From contig JAPWGK010000002.1 in assembly GCA_029641185.1 (NCBI GenBank), positions 1,426,001 to 1,490,000 of the forward strand: DNA of 64,000 nucleotides, in the 5' to 3' direction. Source of the stretch: Pseudofabraea citricarpa. Lineage: Eukaryota; Ascomycota; Leotiomycetes; Helotiales; Dermateaceae. A model generated the notes under the pieces. It searched no databases. It saw nothing but the letters and a program-made list of their open reading frames with translations, and was not told where the DNA came from. The position numbers and the translations under genes were made by a program. Shown one piece after another: positions 1 to 10,847 of the stretch (its first letter is position 1; every line of letters starts with the position of its first letter).

Positions 1-1636
1 GCCTATCATCGTATTAGCATTTCCCGACGTGAAGTCAAATTTCTACTTACTCGGAGTGCAGAAAGTTGGCTCGTGAACTTGACAAAAACTTTAGCTGGTG
101 CAGTTCCGTGTCGGTCGATGTACACTCTTTCAACTCGGCCATACTGTGAAACGTGTTAGCTACCATCTTATACGTTGAGTGAGCCAACTTGAACTTACTT
201 TCTCGCTACATTCATCTCCTATTTCTTGCATTAAACCTCCGTCACCTGATCCTTCAACTTCTTCGTCTAGATTCATGCCATCAACCATGCCACGAAGTAC
301 AATCACTTCTGACATATCACCAAACTTTCCGGTTTCAGAATCTTTTTCTGGCTCCTTTCTCTTCCCTCCAATGATCTTGCCTCTTCCTCCAGAGTCCCGG
401 AAACCACCGCCTTCAGCATCGGATTTCTTCTTCCGCTTCTCTAATTGAACTCGGAGAGGATTGATAATGCCACTGCCATCGGCTCCCAATCCAGTACCTT
501 TGCTCCAACCATACTTGGACATGAGCCTTTCAGCAAATCCTTTCTGACCGGGGCGTTGTGACCTAGGAGCATCATCGTCCTGTGCATCTTCCTCGTCTGG
601 CTCCTCTGCAAGCGCTTTCTCCAACTCTGCCTCTGATGCTGGTATTTCACTTGGTGCAGCAGGCAAGTTGTATCGAACCGGGGCACGAGAGATGGCTCCA
701 GGCGCGGAAGCAGGAGGCTGGAGGCTGGGTGAGAAGGCAGGCGGTTGTGGAGAACGACTGGGCACGAGAGTAGGACTATAGGAATTGTCTCTGGTACTTT
801 CAGTAGGTTTGGAGGGTGGGTCGATTGGCGGCGGTGCAAATGAATAGTTAGAAGGCGGTGCAAATTGATCTGTTTCTGTTAATATAAACTTTCGAGATTG
901 AACAGAAATACTTACTGCCCATCTGCGGCCTATATGACTCCTCGTCACTGCTGTCCTTTTCACTGGGCGACTTTCGTGCTATTCTGTGCGCGTATAGTCT
1001 GTCCTTCCATTCTCTAACCTCTCGGATTTTCTCATCGCTGTGTTTGTATTCGTCATAGCTGTTAGGTCGCGTTGGATCGTAAATGTCGTCCCAGTCTTGC
1101 GCAACAGCATATTCTTCCCTGTTCTTCTTTCTTCTCTTCCTGCCGCCTCTCTGTCTCTTTTCTCCCCCTGCATAAAAGCCGTTCACGTCATCATCGTCTG
1201 CTGCAGTCCAATCTGCCAATGTGCTCTTGGCTGGTGCTCTCTGCGTAGTGGATGATGCTGGCTTTGCGACAGTCTTGGGGGTGCTGGTATCCTGTGGAGG
1301 AGCTTTGGGAAACGAGGCCTTGGGTTTTGGTTTCTGATTTTGGAGTTGCGGTCTTCTTGTAGGTTGAAATCGTAGAGCAGCTATTCCAACCAGAAGCAGA
1401 CGCTTCATGTGAGCAATCCAAATCTACCAAACAATGAGAGGGCAAGTGTAGAATCTACCGGCATCTATTTGGTGCTTCTTAGCTGAAGCTGAAGCATCCT
1501 CGCCCTGAGAGGCATCGTTTGCGCCAGGCTTGAATACGACTGGAGCCTTTGAGATTGAGCCCGGAGTCGACGCTGATGGGTCCAGCAGGTTCGCATACAG
1601 CGACAGCCCGGTGCCCTTTTGCGGAGGATTGGACAT
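1..1636 (-). CDS. SPF45: SPF45/RBM17-type splicing factor (G-patch + C-terminal RRM), 3' end cut by window edge
   Basis: Likely a nuclear alternative-splicing factor of the SPF45 (human RBM17, plant DRT111) family. Exons read on the minus strand: about 1469-1636, 916-1380, 196-875 and 51-143, then the first 2 nt of a further exon that runs off the window. The start is the ATG of MSNPPQKGTGLSLYANLL; the LSLYANLL box is the family's N-terminal motif. A mid-region WDDIYDPTRPNSYDEY matches the family's short conserved segment. A G-patch (GFAERLMSKYGWSKGTGLG) follows. A C-terminal RRM/UHM begins at VIVLRGMV and continues through YGRVERVYI and AKVFVKF. Introns are 40-90 nt with GTAAGT/GTAGAT donors. 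It diverges from the CoA synthetase gene, with 367 bp between start codons. The end of the RRM is missing only because of the window boundary. Family assignment rests on domain order and motifs, and I am confident of it. Confidence 0.9.
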
Positions 1637-2003
1637 GGCGGTGCGCAACAAGAGGAAATGAATGAAGTTTGTCTTGGATGATGGGATTTCCGAAGTCAGC
1701 CTTGTCAGTCTGTGTTTCTGGGTTCCTGGTCCGGAAAGGCGCGTGCCGAGAAATGGCCGGGGGAGCTCCGATAAGACGACTTTATTGGTGATTCTGAGAC
1801 GGTCTAGAAAAGACGTCACAACACCCTTTGCTACCACTCCTTCTTCCCTCGTACTTATTTTCTTCTTCCATATAGACCAGAGATCAGACTGTATTAGACA
1901 TCTAGATTGTATCTGCAAGCATCAATTCCTCGTTTGGCTCAATTCTCTTTCCAGTTCTCTAATCTTCTCAGCCGATAGACACTTTTCTCAACCAGATTGC
2001 GCA
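1637..2003. promoter_or_regulatory. Divergent intergenic region, SPF45 / PCS60-like
   Basis: These 367 bp lie between two start codons facing away from each other, so they must hold both promoters or a shared one. The right half is pyrimidine-rich (for example around 1838-1870 and 1940-1990), as is usual near fungal transcription starts. No TATA box is obvious. The reading frame of the synthetase stays open leftwards to an ATG at 1662, but that stretch has no family similarity. Confidence 0.6.
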
Positions 2004-3603
2004 ATGGCAGCCACCACTCTCTCAAACTCGTTTCCCACCGGAGGGGACTCGACAGCAGTTATCATTCCCAGCAAACCGAATCCTCTAATCGTTTCCTACA
2101 GCCAGCTTGCAGCCGAGGTCTTTTCGTTCCAGAAGAAGCTCGCAAAGCTTGGTCTGACCCCCCAGTCCGCCGTTTCGATAGCCCTGCCCAATACGTACGA
2201 ATTTATTATCGCTTTCCTAGCTGCTTCGTGGCAACGGGGTATTGCCGCACCGCTTAATTCTGCATACAAGCAAGAGGAGTTCGAGTTCTACATTGATGAT
2301 CTTAAGTCTGCTGTGGCTCTCGTTCCAAAGGGTTCATTCCAGCAAGACGGGCCCGCAGTTCGGGCCGCGAGAAAATACAATGCCGCTATTGCGGAATGTT
2401 ACTTCAATGGGCATGAGGTAGTTTTGGATGTCAAGGATGAAGGTAAGTTGAAGGGGAAGGGAAACCAGAAAGTCGAGACGGCACAACCAGATGATGTTGC
2501 GTTGGTTTTGCATACTTCTGGGACAACTGGCAGACCCAAGGCTGTGCCGTTGACCCACAAGAATCTTACAAGAACCATGAAGAACATCAAAGCCACATAC
2601 GAGCTCAGTCCTGCTGACCGTACAATGCTGGTCATGCCTCTTTTCCATGTTCATGGACTTCTTGCTGGGTTCCTTGCACCACTTCATTCTGGTGGTTCTG
2701 TCATCGTTCCTGTCAAGTTCTCTGCATCCGAATTCTGGGATGATTTCATTACCCACAAGGCCAATTGGTACACCGCAGTTCCAACAATTCACCAGATCCT
2801 CCTCAAGAACCCTCCTCCTCAAACCAAGCCAAATATCCGGTTCATTAGATCTTGCTCCTCGCCGCTCTCTCCTACCATTTTCCATCTTTTGGAAGAGACA
2901 TACAATGCTCCAGTATTGGAGGCGTATGCTATGACGGAAGCATCACACCAGATGACTTCCAATCCACTTCCCAAGAATGGAAAACGTCAACCAGGAAGTG
3001 TGGGCATCGGGCAAGGTGTTGAAGTCAAGATCCTTGACCAAGATGGCAAGGAAGTCAAGCAAGGTGCTGAAGCAGAGATTTGCATCCGAGGAGAGAATGT
3101 TACAAAAGGATATCTCAACAACGACAAAGCCAACAAGGAATCATTCACCCAGGATGGCTTCTTCAGAACCGGTGATCAAGGAAAGCAGGATAAGGATGGG
3201 TATGTTATCATCACGGGTAGAATCAAGGAATTAATCAACAAGGGAGGAGAGAAGATCAGTCCAATTGAGTTGGACAATGTTCTCGCTCGCCACCCAGCAA
3301 TTTCCGAGGCTGTCAGTTTTGCCATCCCCGACGAACTATACGGTCAGGAAGTTGCAGTAGCAATCGTATTGAAGAATGGACAAAACCTGAGCCAGGATGA
3401 GTTGAGAAAATGGGTTGCTGAGAAGGTTGCTAAGTTCAAGGTGCCAAAGAAGGTAAGTTATGAAGCCAAGAAGTGTTAATTCAAACTGACCTATGTAGAT
3501 CTACTTCACCGATAATATGCCAAAGACAGCCACTGGCAAAATTCAACGCCGCATTGTGGCGGATACAATGATGAAGCAAGATCAACCCAAGGCGAAATTA
3601 TAA
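2004..3603 (+). CDS. PCS60: Peroxisomal AMP-binding acyl/oxalyl-CoA synthetase (Pcs60/Fat2-like)
   Basis: A member of the acyl-adenylate ligase family that activates a carboxylate with ATP and joins it to CoA. The closest known type is yeast Pcs60, reported as a peroxisomal oxalyl-CoA synthetase. Exons are 2004-3452 and 3499-3603, giving 517 aa, near the size of Pcs60. The ATP/AMP motif HTSGTTGRPK lies at about residues 170-180, YAMTEASHQ at about 308, the TGD motif at about 388, and GRIKELINKGGEKI at about 405. The last exon carries PKTATGK with the A10 lysine near residue 497, and the protein ends in AKL, a canonical PTS1 peroxisomal signal. I chose the ATG at 2004 because homology starts there and upstream in-frame sequence looks like 5' UTR. 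Substrate specificity (oxalate versus fatty acid) cannot be read from the sequence. Confidence 0.92.
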
Positions 3604-4172
3604 ACGAACAACAAACCTCGACTAAGGCCGCGTCTAACCACATTGCAGCCGAGGAACCCGTTTTGCTACTAGAAATTTTATGCTTTAGAGTAGAGTTGAC
3701 TAGATTTTGTTAGAAAGATACAGGTTGATTAGATTTCTCTCAGAGAATAGAGAATTCTCCTGCGTGGACTAGAGATAGAGCTCTCCATATATTAGATACA
3801 ATACTAGAAAGAATCTCTTTATAATGTGGATGACACTGAGCTGCTACAAAATGGGCATGGAATGAATATATCTCTCTAACGAGGACTTATGCTGACGAAT
3901 AAAACAATAATACACTCACTAGTGAAATACTAAATCGGCATAATAGTGCCATGTTTCATAACCAGACATCGAGTGCAATCAAAACCGTTAGCATATCTGG
4001 TCTCAATAACAAGGACTAAAAGTGAAGTGCCATGAATATTTCAAGTCTAGGCACTGAAGATATATACTCGGCCTGGCCACCTGACTGTAGAAAATCCCCC
4101 CCTTTTCCGTGTAAGTTTATACTTATAAAAAGCTAGTTGATGATTACTTACTGTAGGAATAGGATCTAGCGA
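3604..4172. other. Intergenic, AT-rich, no gene seen
   Basis: This is the 3' flank of the synthetase gene. It has repeated TAGA/TAGAGA-like words at 3680-3800 but no open frame of note, no RNA gene and no clear repeat boundary. Confidence 0.6.
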
Positions 4173-4312
4173 TACGAAGGTGCCAGGGCTAATGTATTGC
4201 AGACCGCCCGGCTTTCTGCCAGGTAAGATTCTGCTTCAGGGCATGGTACAGTAGATTTCAACGTATTCCCTACAAAGGCGGTCTGCAAAACTTTAGCCCT
4301 GGCACCTTCGTA
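4173..4312. mobile_element. MITE-like element with 34-bp inverted ends and TA target-site duplication
   Basis: The left arm at 4173-4208 and right arm at 4277-4312 are inverted copies matching at 34 of 36 positions. Removing a TA dinucleotide from each outer edge leaves a 136-bp element starting CGAAGGTGCCAGGGC and ending with its complement, flanked by TA on both sides. That is the signature of Tc1/mariner (Fot1/pogo-type) transposition. The 68-bp core has no coding capacity, so it would be a non-autonomous element mobilised in trans. I see no second copy in this window and did not recognise a named family. Confidence 0.8.
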
Positions 4313-7211
4313 GACTTTTGTGTGCCAAGTCCTATGAAAGACATTGTTAAAAAAAAATGAAGTTAAGCGAGCAGGAGAACACAGCATCGTTCGACCGATT
4401 TCGTCCATTCAACTTCGGAGGATTTAATGCCTACCTTCGTAACTATGAACAGTATAGAAAAGTTAAACTTGAAATTAAATTTGTACACACCCCTTTGAGA
4501 TTTGCACACCCAGTACGGTTTCCACGAGCCCATGCATGCCCTTCTTAACTTTCATATGTGCTCAAGTAGATTAATACTATGGTGCCACGTTCTGTCTCTA
4601 AGCTATCTATACATAATGTAGAAATATAACTCAATGGCCGATGGTACGTAGCTCCAAAACTCAATATGGACCTCTCAGATATTCTCGTGGCCTCCGACAT
4701 CTATCGATCTCATCACTTTTGAGCCGGTGTGGCTTGCAACGGACAAGATGATTATTCATCTGGTGCCGATAATTAGAGTTGCAAGGACGAGCGTTCTTAC
4801 TGGAACCTTGGCTATATTTGTAGGTGTTCCAGTGAACTCGTTCCCATCGAGATGGATAATTTTGCCGCTCGTCCACACCGTCGTCCCACTAACTTCGCAG
4901 CCAGATTTCTCATCTCGTCTTGCACGTCCTTGTCTCCAAGTTCGACTTTTGTGCGGCGTCTCAAGCATTTAATCATAGAGCATCTGCATCTATTTCCTCT
5001 GCCCCTGGATGTCTTCTACTCATCTAGCTTTCTATTTTGAAATGGCCTAAGATGACAGAAGTCGATTGTATCAAAGCTAAGCTGCTGAGTTATCACTCGT
5101 GGCCAGACGAATCACACAATACTTCGGAGAGGATATGCCAGTAGGTCTGGAAAGTGCTCAATGCTCAAGGGACAATCAAAACCCAAGAAAAACCCTCATC
5201 TGAAGTTCTTCTATGCTGTAAAATTGGGTACATTGGGCAGGGATGTCAAGTTGCTGCAGGTCCTGGGACGCTTGAAAACAATAGCTATTGCGTCGCCAAA
5301 TATTCGTGATCCGCGATCCATCGAAATAACTGCCACGAGTCCGACCCGAGAAGAACTCCAAAGCTCAAAGTCAAGAAAGGAAACGTCCTACCAATAGCGA
5401 AGATATTCAAGTCACTGGTTGAACCGAGTTCGCGATTCCGAGGCAGAGCAACGACAACAAGGCTTTGTGAACCTTCTCACACGTTTGAATATTTCAGTCT
5501 CCAAGGCATTCTCTTTACGGAAGACGACACACACAAACTGGGAGTTTGATATGGAGTACGGATTCCTCTTTGTTAGCGGATAACTTAAAGTTTATGCATC
5601 ATGACCTATGTATGCTTCCTGTATGGGTTTTCGTATTTCCATAGATTTTCGCATCTCCGTGAAGTCTCAAGTCTATGAATCATCCTGCTCTCTCAATGAG
5701 TGATATCTCAAGGCCACTTGTGCTTCGGATGAACTATTCCATCCATGTATGACCCGCAATCACAACTCAGAGCCATATGTCGTAGCACTAAGCGAGCAGT
5801 GCACTTGCATCTGATATCGGCCAAGAGGCCACGCAGATTTTGCTGAGCTGATTCCATGTGCTCCTGTTGTGGCCTGCGTATGTAAATGTAAAAAAGCCTA
5901 GCCAGGATTGGCACCAGATTTTCAGCGAGACCGCTGTTGTGACATGAGCACCTTAACCTAGCATCTCGAGCGACATCTGTATTAATGGTACTAGATCTTC
6001 TGCGGCTATGTATACCTGAGGGTATCGGTAGAGTATGAAACATGGAGCGCTGAGTCACTGTTGGAACCAGATGATCTTCCAGACGCTTCTAAATCCAGTT
6101 CTTGAACTCTTCCAGCTTCAGATTCCTTCTATTACTCTCGCAAAGGCGATGCGGAATGATACACGCTGCCTGAAAACTAGGCATTGGTCATATCTGGGTC
6201 GACTCGCTATGCATTATCCAAGATATCTTCGAGAAAGTGGAGGAAAGAGAACCTAGCAGCTTTCAATGCAAGGACTGGAAACCTTTGGCATGGTCCTTGA
6301 CCAATCCGTCTGGTGACGACAGGATCTCAAAATGAGGATTTCGCTGGCTCTTGAGTTTTTCTTTTTACACGTCCCTGTCTGGTCGAAAGTTCTAAGTCGG
6401 TCTGGAATTGCGAAGGGTGGGGTTGTTTAAATCGAAGGGAGCAGATTCTGAGCACTTGTAAGTCGCGACAGGGTATATACTATATATACTACCAAGCCTG
6501 ATCATTGGCACTTGTTCAACGCAGTACATCACCAATCTCAACAGATACACTGCAAGAAACATTTGTATTGTACAAGGAAACTGTGATTGAAGACGACCAT
6601 AGCTAGGTGGGAGATTTAATGCATGAGAAAAATAGTAGCGGTACTTCGTTACCTCACCCAGGTTAGGCATCACATGCTTCGATTAAGAGGCTCTTGCATA
6701 CCGAGGCAGCCTAGTTCTCGATATCTGAGAGCTACGAAAAGGCCTCTCCCAAGGAACCAGCTCTTCGATGTTATAAAACTTTAAAGTATTGTGTGAACTT
6801 ACTTCTATTGTTCGCAAACCATTTTGCGAAGATTTGAAACAAGTCACTTGTACGTGTGCAAAATACACAAGATACTCACGCAAGCATTTCGCGCAACAAG
6901 CATAAAAAGTTTCAAACAAATTGTGAAAGCGTACTAAAGGTCGTTGCGTGCGATTCGTGAATCTGTGAATGAATAATAGAAATACAAAGTGTGTCCAGAG
7001 AGAAGGAAAGATAAGCTTTCTGTCTTCGTCGTGCATTCCCCGAGGCGATGTGCGTCCTCGAGCTATTCGCTCTCTACTAATTAAAGCAACTTCGCAAAGA
7101 TAGCAAGCTTAATGGGACCATAGCACCGCTGAGACGAGCCTTTCTTCTGACTCCATTACCACCAAAAGTACAGACCCATAATCCTCTCTTACTTCGGTGC
7201 CACTGTGAAAC
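4313..7211. other. Gene-poor interval, no supported gene
   Basis: About 2.9 kb with only short unrelated open frames (the longest about 117 codons) on both strands. None carries a recognisable domain, a plausible splice structure or a biased codon pattern. AT content is moderately raised at 6460-6640 and 6760-6990. It may hold decayed sequence, UTRs or noncoding transcripts, but nothing can be identified by eye. Confidence 0.5.
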
Positions 7212-8382
7212 TTAGAAGAAGAGATAGGCGAGGAGGAAGCTGAGTAGACATAAAGCTGCGACGATCTGAACTGGAACTCCCTCTGATCCTTGTATCTTGG
7301 TAGCCATATCGTTTGCTCCTGCACTTAAAGCCTCGCCACTGCTACCAGCTGCCTTCCGTAGTCTAACACCGGCATCCGAGGTCTTAACATCATCGTACGA
7401 TGGAATACTGTTTGATACGGCAGTGACGGCAGAAGAAACGCTGTTTCTGGTTGAAGTTGCGGGGTTGGAAGCGGAAGCTCTGGCATCGCCAAGGTGCTTG
7501 TTGCCAATTGGCTCATCCTCGATCTTCGAGGTGGGTCCGGAAGCTGATGCAGTGCTTCGCTGTTGTGGAGTGAATGTTTCTTCTGGGGATGGTGATCGGT
7601 AGGAGGGAGGGGCGGCTTCGGATCCATCGTTCTAGAATTTGTAAGCGGAGAAAAGAGAGTTAGGAGACGCAAGAACTTACTCCATTGACTTTTCTCAAAG
7701 GCGTAACAGCTGGGGCGTAACTATCTCCTGCTGGAGGAAGGAAAACGACACGGATCTTCTTCTCCATGACGGAACCCTTCTCAGCGTCATCTACATGCTG
7801 CCACTAGAAAGGTTTAGTAATGGTAGGCAGTAAATTTCCAGCGGATCATGCATACGATTGAACTAGTGTTGGTAAACTCCTTGTCTGCAGTAATGGCAAC
7901 CGATTGAACCAAGAACTTATCTCTACACTTGGCATCCAGAGGGGGCTCCTGCTTCATCGCCTGCAATAGCACTATGTGTTCTGTCAGCACGAACTGCCTT
8001 GATATGGTTGCCTCACGTACCGGTAACCTCAACCTCCTTGCCTGGCTCAATTCTTCCGGAGTTTGGTCGGACACAATATCTAGATCGAATGGTTAAACAA
8101 GTAGGTGGTATGAGAGGAAGTTGGCGCATACTGTTTTGGGGCGGTAGTCTTGACCTACAGGCAATACCCTAGTCAGCAAAGCCCATATTTTGATCGGAAG
8201 TCAATAGAGAGAGCGTACCTTGAATGCCACTGGCGTCTGGTTTGGATTTCTAATCTTGAGGGCTTGCGACACTTCCTGGGAGAACGGGCCTGGGAAGAGT
8301 TAGATTAGACCACCAGGTCTGCGAGGACAGAGAGCAACTCACGCTGGAAGCCGAGCTCCGTGGGATCTATTTCGACAGACAT
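7212..8382 (-). CDS. SCS2: VAP / Scs2-like ER membrane protein (MSP domain + C-terminal anchor)
   Basis: An ER tail-anchored VAMP-associated protein. The family tethers ER to plasma membrane and other organelles by binding FFAT motifs, and influences phospholipid regulation. Six introns were resolved: exons start at 8382, 8289, 8154, then three more, and the last is 7212-7631. Spliced, the MSP (major sperm protein) domain starts at MSVEIDPTELGFQ and contains the diagnostic TTAPKQYCVRPNSGRIEPG. It is followed by a Ser/Pro/Thr-rich linker. A hydrophobic tail (VQIVAALCLLSFLLAYLFF) at the extreme C-terminus serves as the membrane anchor. Total length is about 280 aa, normal for fungal VAPs. The first exon is only 40 nt, fixed by the ATG at 8382. 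It diverges from the UBX-protein gene. The MSP signature leaves little doubt about the family. Confidence 0.93.
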
Positions 8383-9305
8383 GCTGGTGAACGCGAATGT
8401 AAACGCGGATGAGGATGCAGAGGATGATTTGTAAAGGGCGTGAGTAGGGGGAGTTGGTGGCCGTGAGGGTGACGGTGATGGTGACCGAGGATGCGCGGGC
8501 GATGCCGAGTTTAACAGAGGGCAGCGGCGCAATAATGACAAAGGGAACGAATTGGGTTCTGGAGGTCGCGGGCGAAAGAAAACAACTATGTATAGTGCGA
8601 AAGGAGGCTGCTCGTGTGACGACAGAGGGCAGCAGGAGTGTATGCAGCACAAGGAGACAAGGAGACGACAAGTGTAGTGTAGTGTAGTGTAGTGAGTGTA
8701 GTGAAGTGCAGTGTGCTATTGGCCAGGCTTGTGCTTCGGTGGTCAAGTCCAGTCAAGTCCAGTTGAGTCGCTTTTTGGAGAAGATGTGAGCGAGCCCGGG
8801 AAGTCGACAAGACAAGTGACGCGCGGGACTCAGTGCAATCCGTGCGTCAAATCGTCATGACTGAGGGTGAGTTGAGGTTCGGAGGAGATTCGCAAGGGTT
8901 TGCCTGATGCCTGATGCCTGATGCCTGATGCCTGATGCCTGATGCCTGATGCCTGATGCCTGATGCCTGATGCCTGACTGTGTTTGCTCGGTTTGCACCT
9001 TTTGCTCGCCATCTCCACACTTTCCAGCGCCTACTTTAGTACTTGCTCGCCATCCGCGCCGGCTTGTTATTCACCCCACCACAAGTATAACAGGACAGGT
9101 ACCCTAGGCGCCAGTTCACTTCCCAACTGTACAATACTAAACTCTACTATATATTAGCCTGCAAGCTTAAATAAATTCTTCTTCTTCTTCTCCCATTCCA
9201 ACTTCTTCACCATCTTCACCATCTTCATTCTCTACATACTATACCTTCCACCTTCTACAATCCACAATCCACAATCACATAATCACCTAATCACACCCCG
9301 CCATC
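8383..9305. promoter_or_regulatory. Divergent intergenic region VAP / UBX protein, rich in simple repeats
   Basis: This 0.9 kb promoter-bearing interval contains a GTGTA-type run at about 8672-8705, the GCCTGAT array at 8902-8977 and CTT/CATCTTCAC pyrimidine-rich tracts at 9179-9245. Open frames here are by-products of the repeats (for example a 7-residue repeat on the minus strand) and are not supported as genes. Confidence 0.6.
8902..8977. repeat. Perfect 7-bp tandem array, unit GCCTGAT, 10 copies plus partial
   Basis: Ten uninterrupted GCCTGAT units run from 8902 to 8971, and an eleventh partial copy ends at 8977. Perfect identity suggests recent slippage and probable length polymorphism between isolates. 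It lies between the divergent VAP and UBX genes, about 520 and 330 bp from their start codons. Confidence 0.97.
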
Positions 9306-10402
9306 ATGGCTCCCACCGATCTTGAGCAGCTCCTCGACATGGGTTTCGTCAAAGAAAGAGCAGAAATCGCCTGCCAGAAGACTGGTGGATGTAAGCATTC
9401 CCATTGCCATTACCTACTACCAGTAAAACTAATACAGCGCGCAGTGATCGCAGCACTCCAGTGGCTCGAAGACAACCAGGACAAGTCCATGGAGGAGATC
9501 ACCGCCGAGAATTCCAAGCCTGCTGGAGACGACAGCGAGGCACCGGCATTAAAGGAGGGAGAGGTAGCCAAGTCTATGGTCTGCGACGACTGCGGAAAGA
9601 AGTTTCGAAGCATGGCGCAAGCCGAAGCTCATGCGGAGAGAACGTGAGTTTCCTCTGACGGCTAGAAAGTTACACATACGGGGACTAATACAATAGATGT
9701 AGCGACCACGCCAATTTCTCCGAATCGACCGAGGAGATTGCTCCTCTCACAGAAGAACAAAAGAAGGAGAGACTTGCAGAGCTTCGAGCTGCTGCTGCAG
9801 AGAAGAAGGCAAAGCAGGCCATCGTCGACAAGGAAGAGGCTAAGAAGAACGAGGTACGTCCCCAATTCTTACACGCCACAATCAATCTCCAGGCTAATCT
9901 CATATCACAGAAAATCCGCATGAAGTCCACCAAGGAGATTCAAGATATCAAGGAAGAGCTCGCAAAGAAGGAGCAGATCAAGATCGCCGCCGCTAAACGA
10001 GCAGAGAAGCTCAGCGATGCCGCAGCCAAGAAGCGAATTCAAGAGAAGATCGCAGCCGACAAGGAAGAGCGACGTCTGAAGGCCGCAGCTGCGAAAGCTC
10101 AGCGTGAGGGACAAGCTGTGCCCGCTGCGCCTGCGACTCCAGTTGCCGCTGCGCCAGCCATCGTCAAGAACCATACCAATACTCGACTCCGACTACAAAC
10201 GGAAGCAGGGAACATTTTGAAGACCTTCCCAGTCGATACAACATTGTTTGAGGTTGCGCAATCTTTAGCGGCCGACGGTATCACAGGGATCGAGAGCTTC
10301 ACCATGACTTATCCCAAGAAGACCTATTCCGGCAGCATCGACTTCGCCAAGACACTGAAGGAGGCGGGCTTGATTCCCAGTGCTGTTTTGATCGTCAAGT
10401 AG
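9306..10402 (+). CDS. UBA - C2H2 - UBX domain protein (UBXN1/SAKS1-like)
   Basis: Probably a cofactor of the Cdc48/p97 ATPase that links ubiquitinated substrates to it. Exons are 9306-9390, 9445-9643, 9697-9853 and 9911-10402 (310 aa). A UBA domain (LEQLLDMGFVKERAEIAC, then IAALQWLEDN) occupies residues 1-42. A single C2H2-like finger begins at C75/C78 (CDDCGKKFRSMAQAEAHAE), as in human UBXN1. A long Lys/Glu/Ala-rich helix covers about 110-215. A C-terminal UBX fold (TRLRLQTEAGN to SAVLIVK) ends the protein. The second exon is best joined after the CAG at 9442-9444, which restores the UBA helix. The order UBA, zinc finger, coiled coil, UBX is family-diagnostic. No clear budding-yeast orthologue comes to mind, so no symbol is given. 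Confidence 0.92.
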
Positions 10403-10847
10403 GAGGTGGAAGACAGAAAGGAAAGCATTGCATGGGCCTTTGGGGCGGAGTTAGGGGTTAGGACTTGGCTTCAAATTTGCTGCTGTACTTGAAATTCTCA
10501 GAATATATAGGCCGATTGAGGCTTAATAGAAGAGAAAATTGCATAGAACAAAAAGCTTTTCATTTGCAAAATCTAATTTTTTCTGCTCTCGCGCTCCAAA
10601 GTTCTGCTACAGGTCCAATCAGTGTTATTTATGTGTCTCAAGGCATCCATCTTTAATCAACCTTTATAACCCCTAGGTCAGACAGAACATTGAACAAGCT
10701 AAGTATGAGCTATTTCCTCATGATGAGCCCGGTCTCAAAAACAATCATTACGCCTTGTAGCGCCATGCAACATGTCAAATACTCTAATGATACTAACATT
10801 CCAACCCCTTCCCACCCTAAGAACGCCTCGGATCTGTTTCTCTTCCT
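10403..10847. other. Convergent 3' intergenic region, UBX protein / RAD52
   Basis: Two genes converge here. The sequence is AT-rich with no open frame of interest, and it presumably contains both 3' UTRs and polyadenylation sites. Confidence 0.6.

Noticed and set aside
1662..2003. In-frame 114-codon N-terminal extension of the CoA synthetase starting at an ATG at 1662
   Set aside because: It has no family similarity, is Ser/Phe/Arg-rich like translated UTR, and starts only 25 bp from the divergent SPF45 start codon. The ATG at 2004 matches the usual start.
5708..6058. 116-codon minus-strand frame with several Cys/His
   Set aside because: The Cys/His spacing fits no known zinc motif and there are no supporting exons on either side.
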